Positions 16,834 through 24,885 of a DNA stretch of 29,653 nucleotides are shown one piece after another; within the stretch, counting starts at the first letter, position 1; each line of letters opens with the position of its first letter. Made by a program: the position numbers and the translations under genes. A model generated the notes under the pieces. The model saw only the letters and a program-made list of their open reading frames with translations, had not been told where the DNA came from and did not search any database. The stretch comes from Planctomycetota bacterium (GTDB taxonomy: Bacteria > Planctomycetota > Phycisphaerae > Sedimentisphaerales > Anaerohalosphaeraceae). The stretch covers positions 1-29,653 of the forward strand of contig DAOVVQ010000009.1 of NCBI GenBank assembly GCA_030637065.1, in the 5' to 3' direction.

Positions 16834-17526
16834 TTACAGTTTCGCAGCGACCTTGATGATGTTTTCGATGGTATCGCCGGTCAGTTCGTATTCTGCCAGC
16901 AGCGGAAAGCCCTCCCACACCACACTGCCGCCGGGCTCGACAATTATCACGTGCGGAATGCCGGATACGCCCAACTCCTTTTTCATGCGTCCCTGCGTAT
17001 CGACTGCCGTGTAATAGTCGATATTTTCGTCGGCATAAGGCCTGACCTTTGCTTGCGGCTCGTCGGATATCCCGATCACCACCAGGTTGTCGCCGTATTT
17101 TTTGTGGAATGCGTTAAGCAGCGGCGTTGCCTTTCTGCACTGCGAGCACCATGTCGCCCAAATCTCTATCAGCATGTACTTGCCAGCCGTCTCGGGCTCA
17201 TCGCCGATCCATTTTTCGACTACCAGTTCGGGGGCCTTTTCCCAAAGAACGGACCTTGCCCACAACCGCTTGCCCTCTTTGGGTATGGGCGATTCGTATT
17301 CGACGGCGAATGGCGAGTTGTTGGCGAAACGAGGGATGTCATCGGGCTCGGGATCGGGATCGGAACCTTTGGTCTCGGATGTCGAGCCGGCGGAATCCGC
17401 GGCGGCAGTGGTCGTGTCATTGCGGTTGTCGCATCCTAATACCATCAGCGACATCAGCAAGGCGATCGCGATCAACCGCCCTGCCCTTTTGTTCGTGCAT
17501 ATTGTTTTTGCCGTCATCGTCGTCAT
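16834..17526 (-). CDS. TlpA-like thioredoxin-fold lipoprotein
   Basis: 230 residues from the ATG at 17526, which overlaps the stop of the upstream gene as ATGA; codons further upstream are a shadow. The N-terminus is a lipoprotein signal with lipobox VLGC, so Cys32 would be lipidated. A Ser/Thr/Asp-rich linker (33-65) follows. The thioredoxin fold has WATWCSQC at 123-130 (active cysteines 127 and 130), the cis-proline P191 in SGIPHVII, and a C-terminal helix. TlpA/ResA-type proteins reduce disulfides in the envelope, often during cytochrome c maturation. Coupling to two CxxCH proteins suggests this one serves them. The active-site pair CSQC is unlike the common CGPC or CEPC. Confidence 0.88.
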   Translation of the reverse strand: MTTMTAKTICTNKRAGRLIAIALLMSLMVLGCDNRNDTTTAAADSAGSTSETKGSDPDPEPDDIPRFANNSPFAVEYESPIPKEGKRLWARSVLWEKAPELVVEKWIGDEPETAGKYMLIEIWATWCSQCRKATPLLNAFHKKYGDNLVVIGISDEPQAKVRPYADENIDYYTAVDTQGRMKKELGVSGIPHVIIVEPGGSVVWEGFPLLAEYELTGDTIENIIKVAAKL

Positions 17527-20500
17527 TTTGTCTGAGCCACCATCGACCCGGGACCATCGGCTTCTATAATGACCCTGAATCCTACGTTGTAGACCTGCTG
17601 CCATCCGGGATAGCTTAACCTGAACGCCGAGCGGCATCTCTTGGGCCGGTCATTCCATGAGCCTCCGCGAACGACCCTCTCGCCGACTTCGTCAATATCG
17701 TTTCGCCCGTCGCCGTCGTCGTAGGGATATTCCATGTAGGCCGAGCGGGTCCACTCCCAGATGTTGCCGTGCATATCGCAGAGCCCCCACGGATTGGGTT
17801 TGTAACTGCCGACGTATGCGGTCACCAGGTGGCCGTCGTCGAAGCGGTTGTCGCGCGGGATAAGGTCGGGAACATCGTGCCTTCCGCGATGGGCCAGTTC
17901 TCGTATCGACTGGTCGGCCATGTTGGCCAGCGTAGAAAAGTCCGTATCGAGATTACCGAACGACATTGGGCTGTTTGTCCCGGCGCGGCAGGCATATTCC
18001 CACTGCGCCTCGGTCGGGAGGGTGAACTCCTGCCCGCTGGTCTCGGATAGCCACCGGCAAAACGCCATCGCCTGAGTCCACGAGGTGCGGACGACCGGCT
18101 GGGACGGCTTGTTCATGAGGGGTCCAAGGTCATATTCGCTGAAGATCATCGAGCCGGCATGTTCGTAGCGGCTGTCGTGGGAACTGTTAAAGCGGGCATA
18201 TTGCTCGTTGGTGACTTCAAATTTGCTCATCCAGAAGGCCTTCTCGACCTTTACCGGCGCCAGCGGCCGTTCGTCGCTATTGCCGTGCAAGTCGCCCATC
18301 ACGAATTGCCCGGCGGGGATGCGAACCATCTCCATTGTAACGCCGTTTCCGAGATCGATACTGCGGTTAACCGGCCCAGCGGCGGTTTGTTTGCGGACGG
18401 CCTCGCCCGCATCAAAGGGCCAGTTTGCCACGTGGACGAGCTTGGGTTTGGCCCGGCGGCCATGATCGGGCTTTACGAATTCGACCTTCTCGCTGATCCT
18501 CTGCGGGATCGTCTCCGGGTCATCGTCCAGCCCGGCATAAAGCAGCCGCAGGTCGCGACGACGCTGGTGGTCCTTACTGATCCTCTCCATGCCCGCCGTC
18601 TCTCGCCATGTTGCGTGGCAGGTAGCGTTGAGATCGATCCAGGTTACAAGGCGGTCCCACGCCTCATCGTCCAGCTTTACGCCGTGATGCCCTTTTTTGA
18701 GCATCTGGATAAGTTCGCTGGTATCGGCGTGGAATTCGCAGGCGTTCTGCTGCCGGAGGTCGCTCTCCAGCCCGCCGACGCGGACATAGCCCCGCAAAGC
18801 GATAAACGACGGATCAAAGACGCCGGGATATTTCTTCAGCAACTCGGCTTTGCTGGCGCCTTCGATGGTCTCGACCTCGGGAGTGCCGCGTTTGTAAACG
18901 ACGAAACGGTCCTGCGCAACTTCATCGCGAAGGTCCGGCATGCCTCTGGCTATGGTCTTTTCGCTACCGTTATGACAGCCGACGCAATATTTATCCAGGA
19001 CCGGCTGAACTTCGTACTTGAATCCGAACCCGCGGACCGGGCCTCTCCAGGGCTCGATCTCCGCCGGTTGGAGGCGGCTGGCGATCGTGCTTCGGTTAGG
19101 TGCCACGGTGCTTTGGTTTTCATGACAGCCGGTGCAGGAGACCATCTCACCGGGCTGGGCCGTCGTCCAGCTTCGCATAAGCTGCATCGCCTTGCCCTCG
19201 CCGTCAAGCGGCTGGAGCGACAGCGGCGTATTGGCGGGGACGCGGAAAAACGCACTGCCGTCCTCTTCGACCGGGACCGTGCCGATGATCCGCTTAGGCT
19301 CCCAGGGGCCGTTGGTGCCGACCCGGCTGCTGATGCCGACGGTCTTATCGTAGGCGAAATGATACGTATAAAGCCGGATCTGTTTGACCGAGCCCTTGGG
19401 CACGCCCTTAAGACCGGGGCCGGCGTAGATGTCCTCGATATACATCAGTGCATCCTGGCGGGTCAGGTCGACCCGGTCGGCGATCACCGGCGGGGTCTTT
19501 GTCTTTCGCAGCGGCATCGGCTCGAAGAGTGCGTGGCCTTCGATCTCCTTGAGCAGGATCATATTGTCGAAAGTGTCGACGAGATAGATGCCCCAAAGGT
19601 CCTCGGGCCTTGGCTTGCACGAGACGATGAAGTAGTTCTCGCTCAAAGGCCAGGGGTGCGTAAATTTCGGCCAACTGAATTCCGTGTACTTATCCTGGAC
19701 CCTCGGCACGGGCTTTTTGCCATAGCCGGGAATCTGCTGGACAACACCCTCGGCGGATTTTCGCCCAAGGGCCGGGTCCAGGACCATCAGCTCGCCCTCG
19801 CGACCGATGTGATGGCCGGTGAAGATGCAGACGATCTTGGTCGGATGATCGGGTATCGGCTTGGCGTAGAACATCGAGTTGGGCCAGTATCCGCCGCTGC
19901 CGTAAAGGGCCCTCTGGCCGGTGCCGTCGGGGTTCATCGTAAAGAGGTACCTGCCCCAGACGTGCGGTATGTCGGTGTATTCCCACCGCAGATAAATAAC
20001 ACGCCCGTCGTTCATCATGGTGGGGTAATAATTGTGGTCCTGCTCGAATGTAAGCTGGCGGACATTGCGGCCATCGCCGTCCATCAGGTAGCTCGTCGCC
20101 ACCGGGACCGAGGCGTTGCAGGGTACGCCCTGGAAACATGCCGTGGAGATAAAGACGATCTTTCCGTTGGGCAGGTAACAGGCGTCGAAGTTGTCGACGT
20201 CGGTCTGGTCGCCGAGCGAAACCTGGCGAAGGTTGCCTCCGCCGCTGCCAACCTCGAAGACCTGCCAGCGGTTGTGCATACCCGGCATCCCGAAGAGCAT
20301 TTTGTCGCCGCCAAAGTGCAGGTTGATACCCGAGATGAGTTTCGGTGTCGACGGGGTGTATATCGTTTTCGGCTCGGCGCTGAGGTCAGCGATCGAGAGC
20401 CGGACGATCTCATTTTCCCAGCCGAATCTCTGGCGGGTGCGGTGAAGCTGAAACGATGACTGCTGAGGCAGGCCGGTATAGTTACCCAGACCCCTGTGGG

Positions 20501-21734
20501 CCGTGGACCTTCGCGGGTCGTCGTGGGGCCGGCGCTTGATCAGCATCAGATCGTCGAAATCCAGCAGCGGATTAGACAAAAGCGCCAATCGCTGAAAAGC
20601 GGCCAATTCCTTCGCCTGCTGTATTGCCGCCGGCTTTGCCGCCTCCAGCCCATTTGTTATCCCGGCAACGCGCAACTCCCATGCCTTTGCCTGCTGAAGA
20701 TACTTTTCGCCGCTTGCGTAGTCATCGGAAAAAGTCTTCGCCAGGTCCGCGATGGCCATCTTCAGGGCACGGAAGTTTACATTCTCAACTTCATACCACG
20801 CCTTGCGGAGATTCGAGGCTGCGGCATACAGATCCAGACACTCCTGCCGGCTGGTGCGCGTGTCGGCAGAGATCGCCTGTCTGAGTTCGTCCTGCAGGGC
20901 GCTGTTATGGCCATTTAGGCCCGTGATCGAACGCTGGGCCAGCAGCCTTGGCAGGTCCACCTCATCGGCGTAACGAAACCATGTCGCAATGTGCCCTTTG
21001 CGAGCATCTGCCTGCATCCGGGCGGTCTCGACGGGGAAATCCTGCTGCATTTTTGCAAGCAGCGCTTCGAACCGGCTCGGCGAGGCCTTATCCGGCGACA
21101 GGAGCGAAAAGTAAAATCCGCCCCACCGTGCGCCGTGGGTCTTCATGACCAGTTTATTCAACCCTTTGCGAAGCGACAACTGGACCTTCGCCTGGTTGGC
21201 CTCGGTATAGAAATTGTTGCCCATCTTCGGGTCCGACAGGATGCTCTTGCCGTTTAGCCAGACGTCCAGCCCGACCTGTGCGCCGAGATATGCGGCAACT
21301 TTCATCGGCTTTTCTGCGGTGATGAGCCTTAAATGGTACAGGATCGGCTCGGAATCGTTGGCCAGGTCCTGATGCACGGTTGCGTCGATTAAATCAAGCC
21401 GCTTATACCACATCGGTATGCCCTTGCCGTCCGTCTCGGAAACATCGATCTGCTTTATAGAGAGGTCTTTTTGGCCCCCTGTCGTTTTTGCCCGTACGTA
21501 CCAGGGCTCAAGTTCGAGGCCCTTGTGCTGCTGCTGCCACCATGCTAAATACCCCTGGCGGCTGTTCGATAACGTCCGGGACCACGTGTCCTGCCTGACA
21601 TACAGTTGCGAAATATCAACCTCAGCCGCACCGGCGACCGCGCAGGTGAAAAAACCCGCAATCGGCGCACAGACCATAACCGCAACCACAAATGATATCA
21701 TTGCAAAGACGGGCAAACTTTTTTCTCGCATCAT
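17523..21734 (-). CDS. Hydrazine-synthase-alpha-like dihaem protein fused to an FGE-like domain
   Basis: 1403 residues. A signal peptide (about 8-36) is followed by a ligand-binding-like beta domain (about 75-212, with VGLDVWLNGKSIL as in PA14 or jelly-roll modules) and a helical stretch (220-400). A propeller spans about 440-850 (YLPNGKIVFIST, SYLMDGDGRNVRQLTFEQDH). A conserved segment GSAFFRVPANTPLSLQPLD leads to CTGCH (867-871) and CVGCH (917-921), both haem-c sites. TWIDLNATCHATW (1031-1043) is typical of planctomycete cytochromes. Residues about 1125-1390 are a SUMF1/FGE-like domain (MVRIPAGQFVMGD, LPTEAQWEYACRAG, MHGNIWEWT, VVRGGSWND). The layout up to the haem sites recalls the hydrazine synthase alpha subunit. 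The FGE-like part has D1362 where true FGE has the first catalytic cysteine, so sulfatase activation is unlikely. The ATG at 21734 has AAGGAG upstream and overlaps nothing; the end overlaps the thioredoxin gene. Confidence 0.8.
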   Translation of the reverse strand: MMREKSLPVFAMISFVVAVMVCAPIAGFFTCAVAGAAEVDISQLYVRQDTWSRTLSNSRQGYLAWWQQQHKGLELEPWYVRAKTTGGQKDLSIKQIDVSETDGKGIPMWYKRLDLIDATVHQDLANDSEPILYHLRLITAEKPMKVAAYLGAQVGLDVWLNGKSILSDPKMGNNFYTEANQAKVQLSLRKGLNKLVMKTHGARWGGFYFSLLSPDKASPSRFEALLAKMQQDFPVETARMQADARKGHIATWFRYADEVDLPRLLAQRSITGLNGHNSALQDELRQAISADTRTSRQECLDLYAAASNLRKAWYEVENVNFRALKMAIADLAKTFSDDYASGEKYLQQAKAWELRVAGITNGLEAAKPAAIQQAKELAAFQRLALLSNPLLDFDDLMLIKRRPHDDPRRSTAHRGLGNYTGLPQQSSFQLHRTRQRFGWENEIVRLSIADLSAEPKTIYTPSTPKLISGINLHFGGDKMLFGMPGMHNRWQVFEVGSGGGNLRQVSLGDQTDVDNFDACYLPNGKIVFISTACFQGVPCNASVPVATSYLMDGDGRNVRQLTFEQDHNYYPTMMNDGRVIYLRWEYTDIPHVWGRYLFTMNPDGTGQRALYGSGGYWPNSMFYAKPIPDHPTKIVCIFTGHHIGREGELMVLDPALGRKSAEGVVQQIPGYGKKPVPRVQDKYTEFSWPKFTHPWPLSENYFIVSCKPRPEDLWGIYLVDTFDNMILLKEIEGHALFEPMPLRKTKTPPVIADRVDLTRQDALMYIEDIYAGPGLKGVPKGSVKQIRLYTYHFAYDKTVGISSRVGTNGPWEPKRIIGTVPVEEDGSAFFRVPANTPLSLQPLDGEGKAMQLMRSWTTAQPGEMVSCTGCHENQSTVAPNRSTIASRLQPAEIEPWRGPVRGFGFKYEVQPVLDKYCVGCHNGSEKTIARGMPDLRDEVAQDRFVVYKRGTPEVETIEGASKAELLKKYPGVFDPSFIALRGYVRVGGLESDLRQQNACEFHADTSELIQMLKKGHHGVKLDDEAWDRLVTWIDLNATCHATWRETAGMERISKDHQRRRDLRLLYAGLDDDPETIPQRISEKVEFVKPDHGRRAKPKLVHVANWPFDAGEAVRKQTAAGPVNRSIDLGNGVTMEMVRIPAGQFVMGDLHGNSDERPLAPVKVEKAFWMSKFEVTNEQYARFNSSHDSRYEHAGSMIFSEYDLGPLMNKPSQPVVRTSWTQAMAFCRWLSETSGQEFTLPTEAQWEYACRAGTNSPMSFGNLDTDFSTLANMADQSIRELAHRGRHDVPDLIPRDNRFDDGHLVTAYVGSYKPNPWGLCDMHGNIWEWTRSAYMEYPYDDGDGRNDIDEVGERVVRGGSWNDRPKRCRSAFRLSYPGWQQVYNVGFRVIIEADGPGSMVAQTK

Positions 21735-21782
21735 TTCGCTCCTTTCAAGTATTTGAGCTTCCTGCGATCCTGTTTTTCAACC

Positions 21783-21806
21783 TGTAGGGTGAGCCCTGGC
21801 CCACGC
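21783..21806. repeat. Second copy of the moxR-leader repeat
   Basis: TGTAGGGTGAGCC-CT-GGCCCACGCTG matches the element at 11439-11466 (opposite strand) with few changes; the palindrome arms GTGAGCC and GGCCCAC have one mismatch. It lies between the sulfatase stop and the start of the large haem protein gene. Confidence 0.6.
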
Positions 21807-21849
21807 TGTTTGACTAACATGTTGCAGACGACATCAAAGACGCCTCCGG

Positions 21850-21875
21850 GGCCGGTTAAATTGCGTTAACGGGCC
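21850..21875 (-). terminator. Stem-loop after the sulfatase gene
   Basis: On the minus strand GGCC-C-GTTAA and TTAAC-C-GGCC pair with one C-C mismatch around a 6-base loop, 13 bases beyond the sulfatase stop. There is no T-run, so it may only stabilise the transcript end. It is the only structure seen at this operon boundary. Confidence 0.3.
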
Positions 21876-21887
21876 ACCAAAGCCGCT

Positions 21888-23222
21888 TTAATCGATAGTA
21901 TCGAGTATTTCCTGGAGCCGGCGGCGTTTTTCCGGTGCTGACTGGATCGGGTTTTTCTCTTCGGGGTCGTTGGGCACGTCAAAGAAGTTGCCGTTGCTGT
22001 AGAGCTTATACCTCTTGTCTCGCACAAAACGCGTGTATTCCGGCTTATTCGATTTATTTTCGGTATCTTTGCCTTTGTTGGCAGCGGCCTTGTGCTTGGC
22101 CTTGTTGTAATGGCAGAATACCCACTCCTTGGTCTGGTCGGTTTGGCCTTTGATCAGGGGCAGAAAGCTCTTGCCGTCGACCATCATGCCCTTCGGGATT
22201 TTCGCATCGCCAACGTCGGCTATGGTCGGCAGGAAATCGGAAAAATCGATCAGTTCGTTAATAACTTTGCCGGAGGCGGCTGTGCCCTTCCAACTGACGA
22301 TCATGGGGACATGCGTACCGGCGTCGGGAGTGGTCCCCTTGCCGCCTGTGATGAGTCGGTCGCCTATTTTCGAGACGATCTTCTTGTCCGTACCGTTGTC
22401 GGCGATGAAGATTATCAGAGTATTTTCCCGCAGGCCAAGCTCGTCTATCTTCGCGATGACGCGGCCAACATTTTTATCCAGATACGAAACCATATCGGGG
22501 AAGTATTTGGCGTGGCGCTTGCTTTTGCTGTCGCCTTCCTTACTGTCGGGCGTTGGCATGTGCGGGCCGTGGGGCAGGACCATCGGATAATACACAAAGA
22601 AGGGCTTGTGGCGGTTCTTTTCCATGAAGCCGGAAACGTACTCATACAGCACATCCGGGCCGTACCTGCCCTCGAGGCCCTCCATTTTTTTGCCGTTTTG
22701 TATCAGCGTGGGGTTCCAGTATCGCGAGCCTTTGTCCGCTGCGTGTATCTGCCACAGACAGTATTCGTCGAAACCGGCGTCCTCCGGCAGAGTACCCGGA
22801 TAATCGTCGGAACCGGACAACTGCCATTTGCCGGCAATACACGTCTCGTACCCGGCATCCTGCATGATGTGGCCGAAGGTCGTTTCGCCGGCTCTGAGAC
22901 ACTCGAAGCTGATATAGTTGCGGAAGTTATACTGGCCGGTCATGATCTTCACGCGTGAAGGCGTGCAGACCGGTTGGCTGTAGCAATGCTCGAAGCGGAC
23001 ATTCATCTCAGCCAAATGATCGAGTACCGGCGTCTTGTAGGACAGACCGCCGTTGCAACTGAGGCACTCATAACCGAGATCGTCGGCCATCATAAGCACA
23101 ACGTTGGGTCTGGTTTTGCTCTTTGAGCCTTTCGCCTGGGCCAGCGGCGCCATACCGGCACTGCACAGACCCGCGGCAACGGTGCCAAGAAATCCGCGTC
23201 GTGTTAAGTTCTTTCGCTCCAT
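21888..23222 (-). CDS. Tat-exported FGly-type sulfatase
   Basis: A 444-residue type I sulfatase, close to the family norm. The N-terminus carries a twin-arginine signal (LTRRGFLG, then a hydrophobic stretch to about 30). Metal ligands appear in LMMADDLGYE (D47, D48). The sulfatase signature C86-T-P-S-R90, continued to VKIMTG, marks C86 as the residue converted to formylglycine. GKWQLSG near 130, PHGPHMP and FIADNGTDKK supply further active-site residues. It hydrolyses sulfate esters; the substrate is inferred from the neighbouring fucosidase as sulfated fucose-containing glycan. It is last in the minus-strand operon, 38 bases after the fucosidase, with AGGAGG upstream. It needs a maturase; none is seen in the window. 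Confidence 0.93.
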   Translation of the reverse strand: MERKNLTRRGFLGTVAAGLCSAGMAPLAQAKGSKSKTRPNVVLMMADDLGYECLSCNGGLSYKTPVLDHLAEMNVRFEHCYSQPVCTPSRVKIMTGQYNFRNYISFECLRAGETTFGHIMQDAGYETCIAGKWQLSGSDDYPGTLPEDAGFDEYCLWQIHAADKGSRYWNPTLIQNGKKMEGLEGRYGPDVLYEYVSGFMEKNRHKPFFVYYPMVLPHGPHMPTPDSKEGDSKSKRHAKYFPDMVSYLDKNVGRVIAKIDELGLRENTLIIFIADNGTDKKIVSKIGDRLITGGKGTTPDAGTHVPMIVSWKGTAASGKVINELIDFSDFLPTIADVGDAKIPKGMMVDGKSFLPLIKGQTDQTKEWVFCHYNKAKHKAAANKGKDTENKSNKPEYTRFVRDKRYKLYSNGNFFDVPNDPEEKNPIQSAPEKRRRLQEILDTID

Positions 23223-23260
23223 AACCTTATGAAACCTCCTGGGTTAAGGTAAATATCCGG

Positions 23261-24865
23261 CTATTTCTCAATCTTAAATGTCCACGCATGTCCGCACGGG
23301 CGATTTTCCGCATCCTGCAAACGGCGCGGGATCGTGACAGCCAGTTTACCATCATTTTGCTTCCATTTCAAGGGGCGGTCAAAGCCGAGCATTGTGACCT
23401 TTGAATTCGCCTTTGGCTGGGCAGTGGTCAGAATGAGCCGCTCCCCCGGCCAGGCTGTTGTGATCGCGAACATATACCGGTCGTCCTTAGTGTGCGTATA
23501 ATAGACGTTTTCGCCCTCTTTCCAGTTTCCGTCGGTTCTTGGGCGGGTGGCGTAAATCCCTTCGCCGTTTACGCTTAGCCAGTCGCCGAATTCATGGAAA
23601 AACTTAACGACATTGGGATGGAACCTGCCATCGGGCCCTGGGCCGAATCCGACCTGCATAATGCCGCCAAGGGCACATATCTCTATTAGCTGATGGACCG
23701 CCTTCGTCGTATCGATCGGCTTTTGGTCGGGGCTATAGCCGGGGTGGCCGTCTGTGCCGCCGATCTTGCACCATGCCCGATCCTCTCTGTAGTGGGCGGT
23801 CTTTTCCGGATCCGTACTCGTTCCGGGCAGCGGAGGCCTGTTGCCTTCCGGGGTGAAATGATCGCCGTAGGCCCCGATGCCGCGGTGGCGTATCATGATA
23901 TCCGGCTGAAGCCTGCGGACGGTCTTGATCGTTTCCTTAAGTTCGGGCCAGGCCTCGAATGGCAGGCCGTGGTCTAACGAAAGGATGTCGATCCTGCCGT
24001 AGTTGGAGCACAACTCGACAAGCTGTTGCCTGTGCCGCATAAGCGCCCGCGTCCACCCGGCTGGGGCGGAATCTCTCGTGTAGGCCGGGTCCCTGTAGAG
24101 ATGGTGCTGGCCGAATCTGAAATCGTAATCGTTCCAGTCGGGGTTTGAAAAATACAATCCCGCCCCAAGGCCGGCGTCCCGCATCGCCTCGCAATATGCA
24201 CCGACGATATCCTTCTTATACGGTGTCTCCATAATGCTGTAGTGATTGCGGACCTTTTCGTAGCCGCCGCCGTCTGTTCGCTTCAGGGCGTTGACCGTAG
24301 TGTCGGTATCGAACAGACTGAATCCGTCATGGTGTTTGGTGGTCAGCACCGCAAACTTCAGCCCCGCCCGCTTAAACAGCCTCGCCCACTGCGCGGGGTC
24401 ATAGCCGGCGGGATCGAAATCCTGATAAAACGTCGAGTATCGCTTGATGTATTCGACGTACTCATCGTTACTCAGACCTGAGCTTTCGCGGTAGCTGTCG
24501 CCTTCCTTTAGCTGGCCCTTTTGGTACCACAGCGACCAGGATGGGTTCGAGCCATTCAGACAGTAAACACCCCAGTGAATGCGGATGCCGATCTTCATAT
24601 CCTTGAATCGCTCCACAGCCGCCGGCGATGCGTATTTGTAATCGGGGTCGACCTGCTGGGCCCAGGGGATGACCTTCGTGCGAAAGACCTGGAGCGTCCG
24701 GTCGATCCCCATCGCCTGCTCGGCGGCGCTGCCCGTCTGGATATCCTCTTTGTAAACGATATCCGGAACCTGCGGCAGTGTTTGGCAGCTGGGGGTATGG
24801 CTGTTGCATGACAGACACGGGATCGCCGCAAGCGCCGCTATTACCATCAGTTTCGATAAACGCAT
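23261..24865 (-). CDS. GH29 alpha-L-fucosidase, exported
   Basis: About 534 residues from the ATG at 24865, favoured by AAGGGG seven bases upstream; an ATG at 24889 overlapping the previous stop is the alternative. The hydrophobic N-terminus ends near AAIPCLSCNS, a possible but imperfect lipoprotein site. GH29 features are FGIRIHWG-like text (KIGIRIHWGVYCLN), the hallmark TTKHHDGFSLFDT (about 175-187), and DILSLDHG, where D298 fits the catalytic nucleophile. A small beta-sandwich (about 420-534, ILTTAQPKANSKVTMLGF) ends the protein. GH29 enzymes remove alpha-linked L-fucose with retention. Its place before a sulfatase suggests desulfation and defucosylation of one polymer. The linkage preference cannot be read from sequence. 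Confidence 0.9.
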   Translation of the reverse strand: MRLSKLMVIAALAAIPCLSCNSHTPSCQTLPQVPDIVYKEDIQTGSAAEQAMGIDRTLQVFRTKVIPWAQQVDPDYKYASPAAVERFKDMKIGIRIHWGVYCLNGSNPSWSLWYQKGQLKEGDSYRESSGLSNDEYVEYIKRYSTFYQDFDPAGYDPAQWARLFKRAGLKFAVLTTKHHDGFSLFDTDTTVNALKRTDGGGYEKVRNHYSIMETPYKKDIVGAYCEAMRDAGLGAGLYFSNPDWNDYDFRFGQHHLYRDPAYTRDSAPAGWTRALMRHRQQLVELCSNYGRIDILSLDHGLPFEAWPELKETIKTVRRLQPDIMIRHRGIGAYGDHFTPEGNRPPLPGTSTDPEKTAHYREDRAWCKIGGTDGHPGYSPDQKPIDTTKAVHQLIEICALGGIMQVGFGPGPDGRFHPNVVKFFHEFGDWLSVNGEGIYATRPRTDGNWKEGENVYYTHTKDDRYMFAITTAWPGERLILTTAQPKANSKVTMLGFDRPLKWKQNDGKLAVTIPRRLQDAENRPCGHAWTFKIEK

Positions 24866-24885
24866 GAAAAAACCCCTTGCTATTG

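Noticed and set aside
17527..17637. A longer start for the thioredoxin lipoprotein
   Set aside because: The extension is basic shadow sequence of the SUMF1-like domain and would destroy the lipoprotein signal; the ATGA overlap gives the natural start.
18159..20459. A 766-codon plus-strand open frame opposite the large haem protein gene
   Set aside because: It is antisense to a gene with clear domains and haem motifs, has no recognisable domain or ribosome site, and is explained by GC-rich codon usage of the true strand.
13011..21734. Evidence for anammox (hydrazine synthase)
   Set aside because: Only the alpha-like propeller and CxxCH layout is seen. There are no beta or gamma subunits or hydrazine dehydrogenase, and the proteins are fused to HEAT and FGE-like domains as in non-anammox relatives.
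21734..21783. A promoter TTGAAA...AATACT before the large haem protein gene
   Set aside because: The spacer is 21 bases, too long for a sigma70-type promoter, and no better pair was found in the gap.
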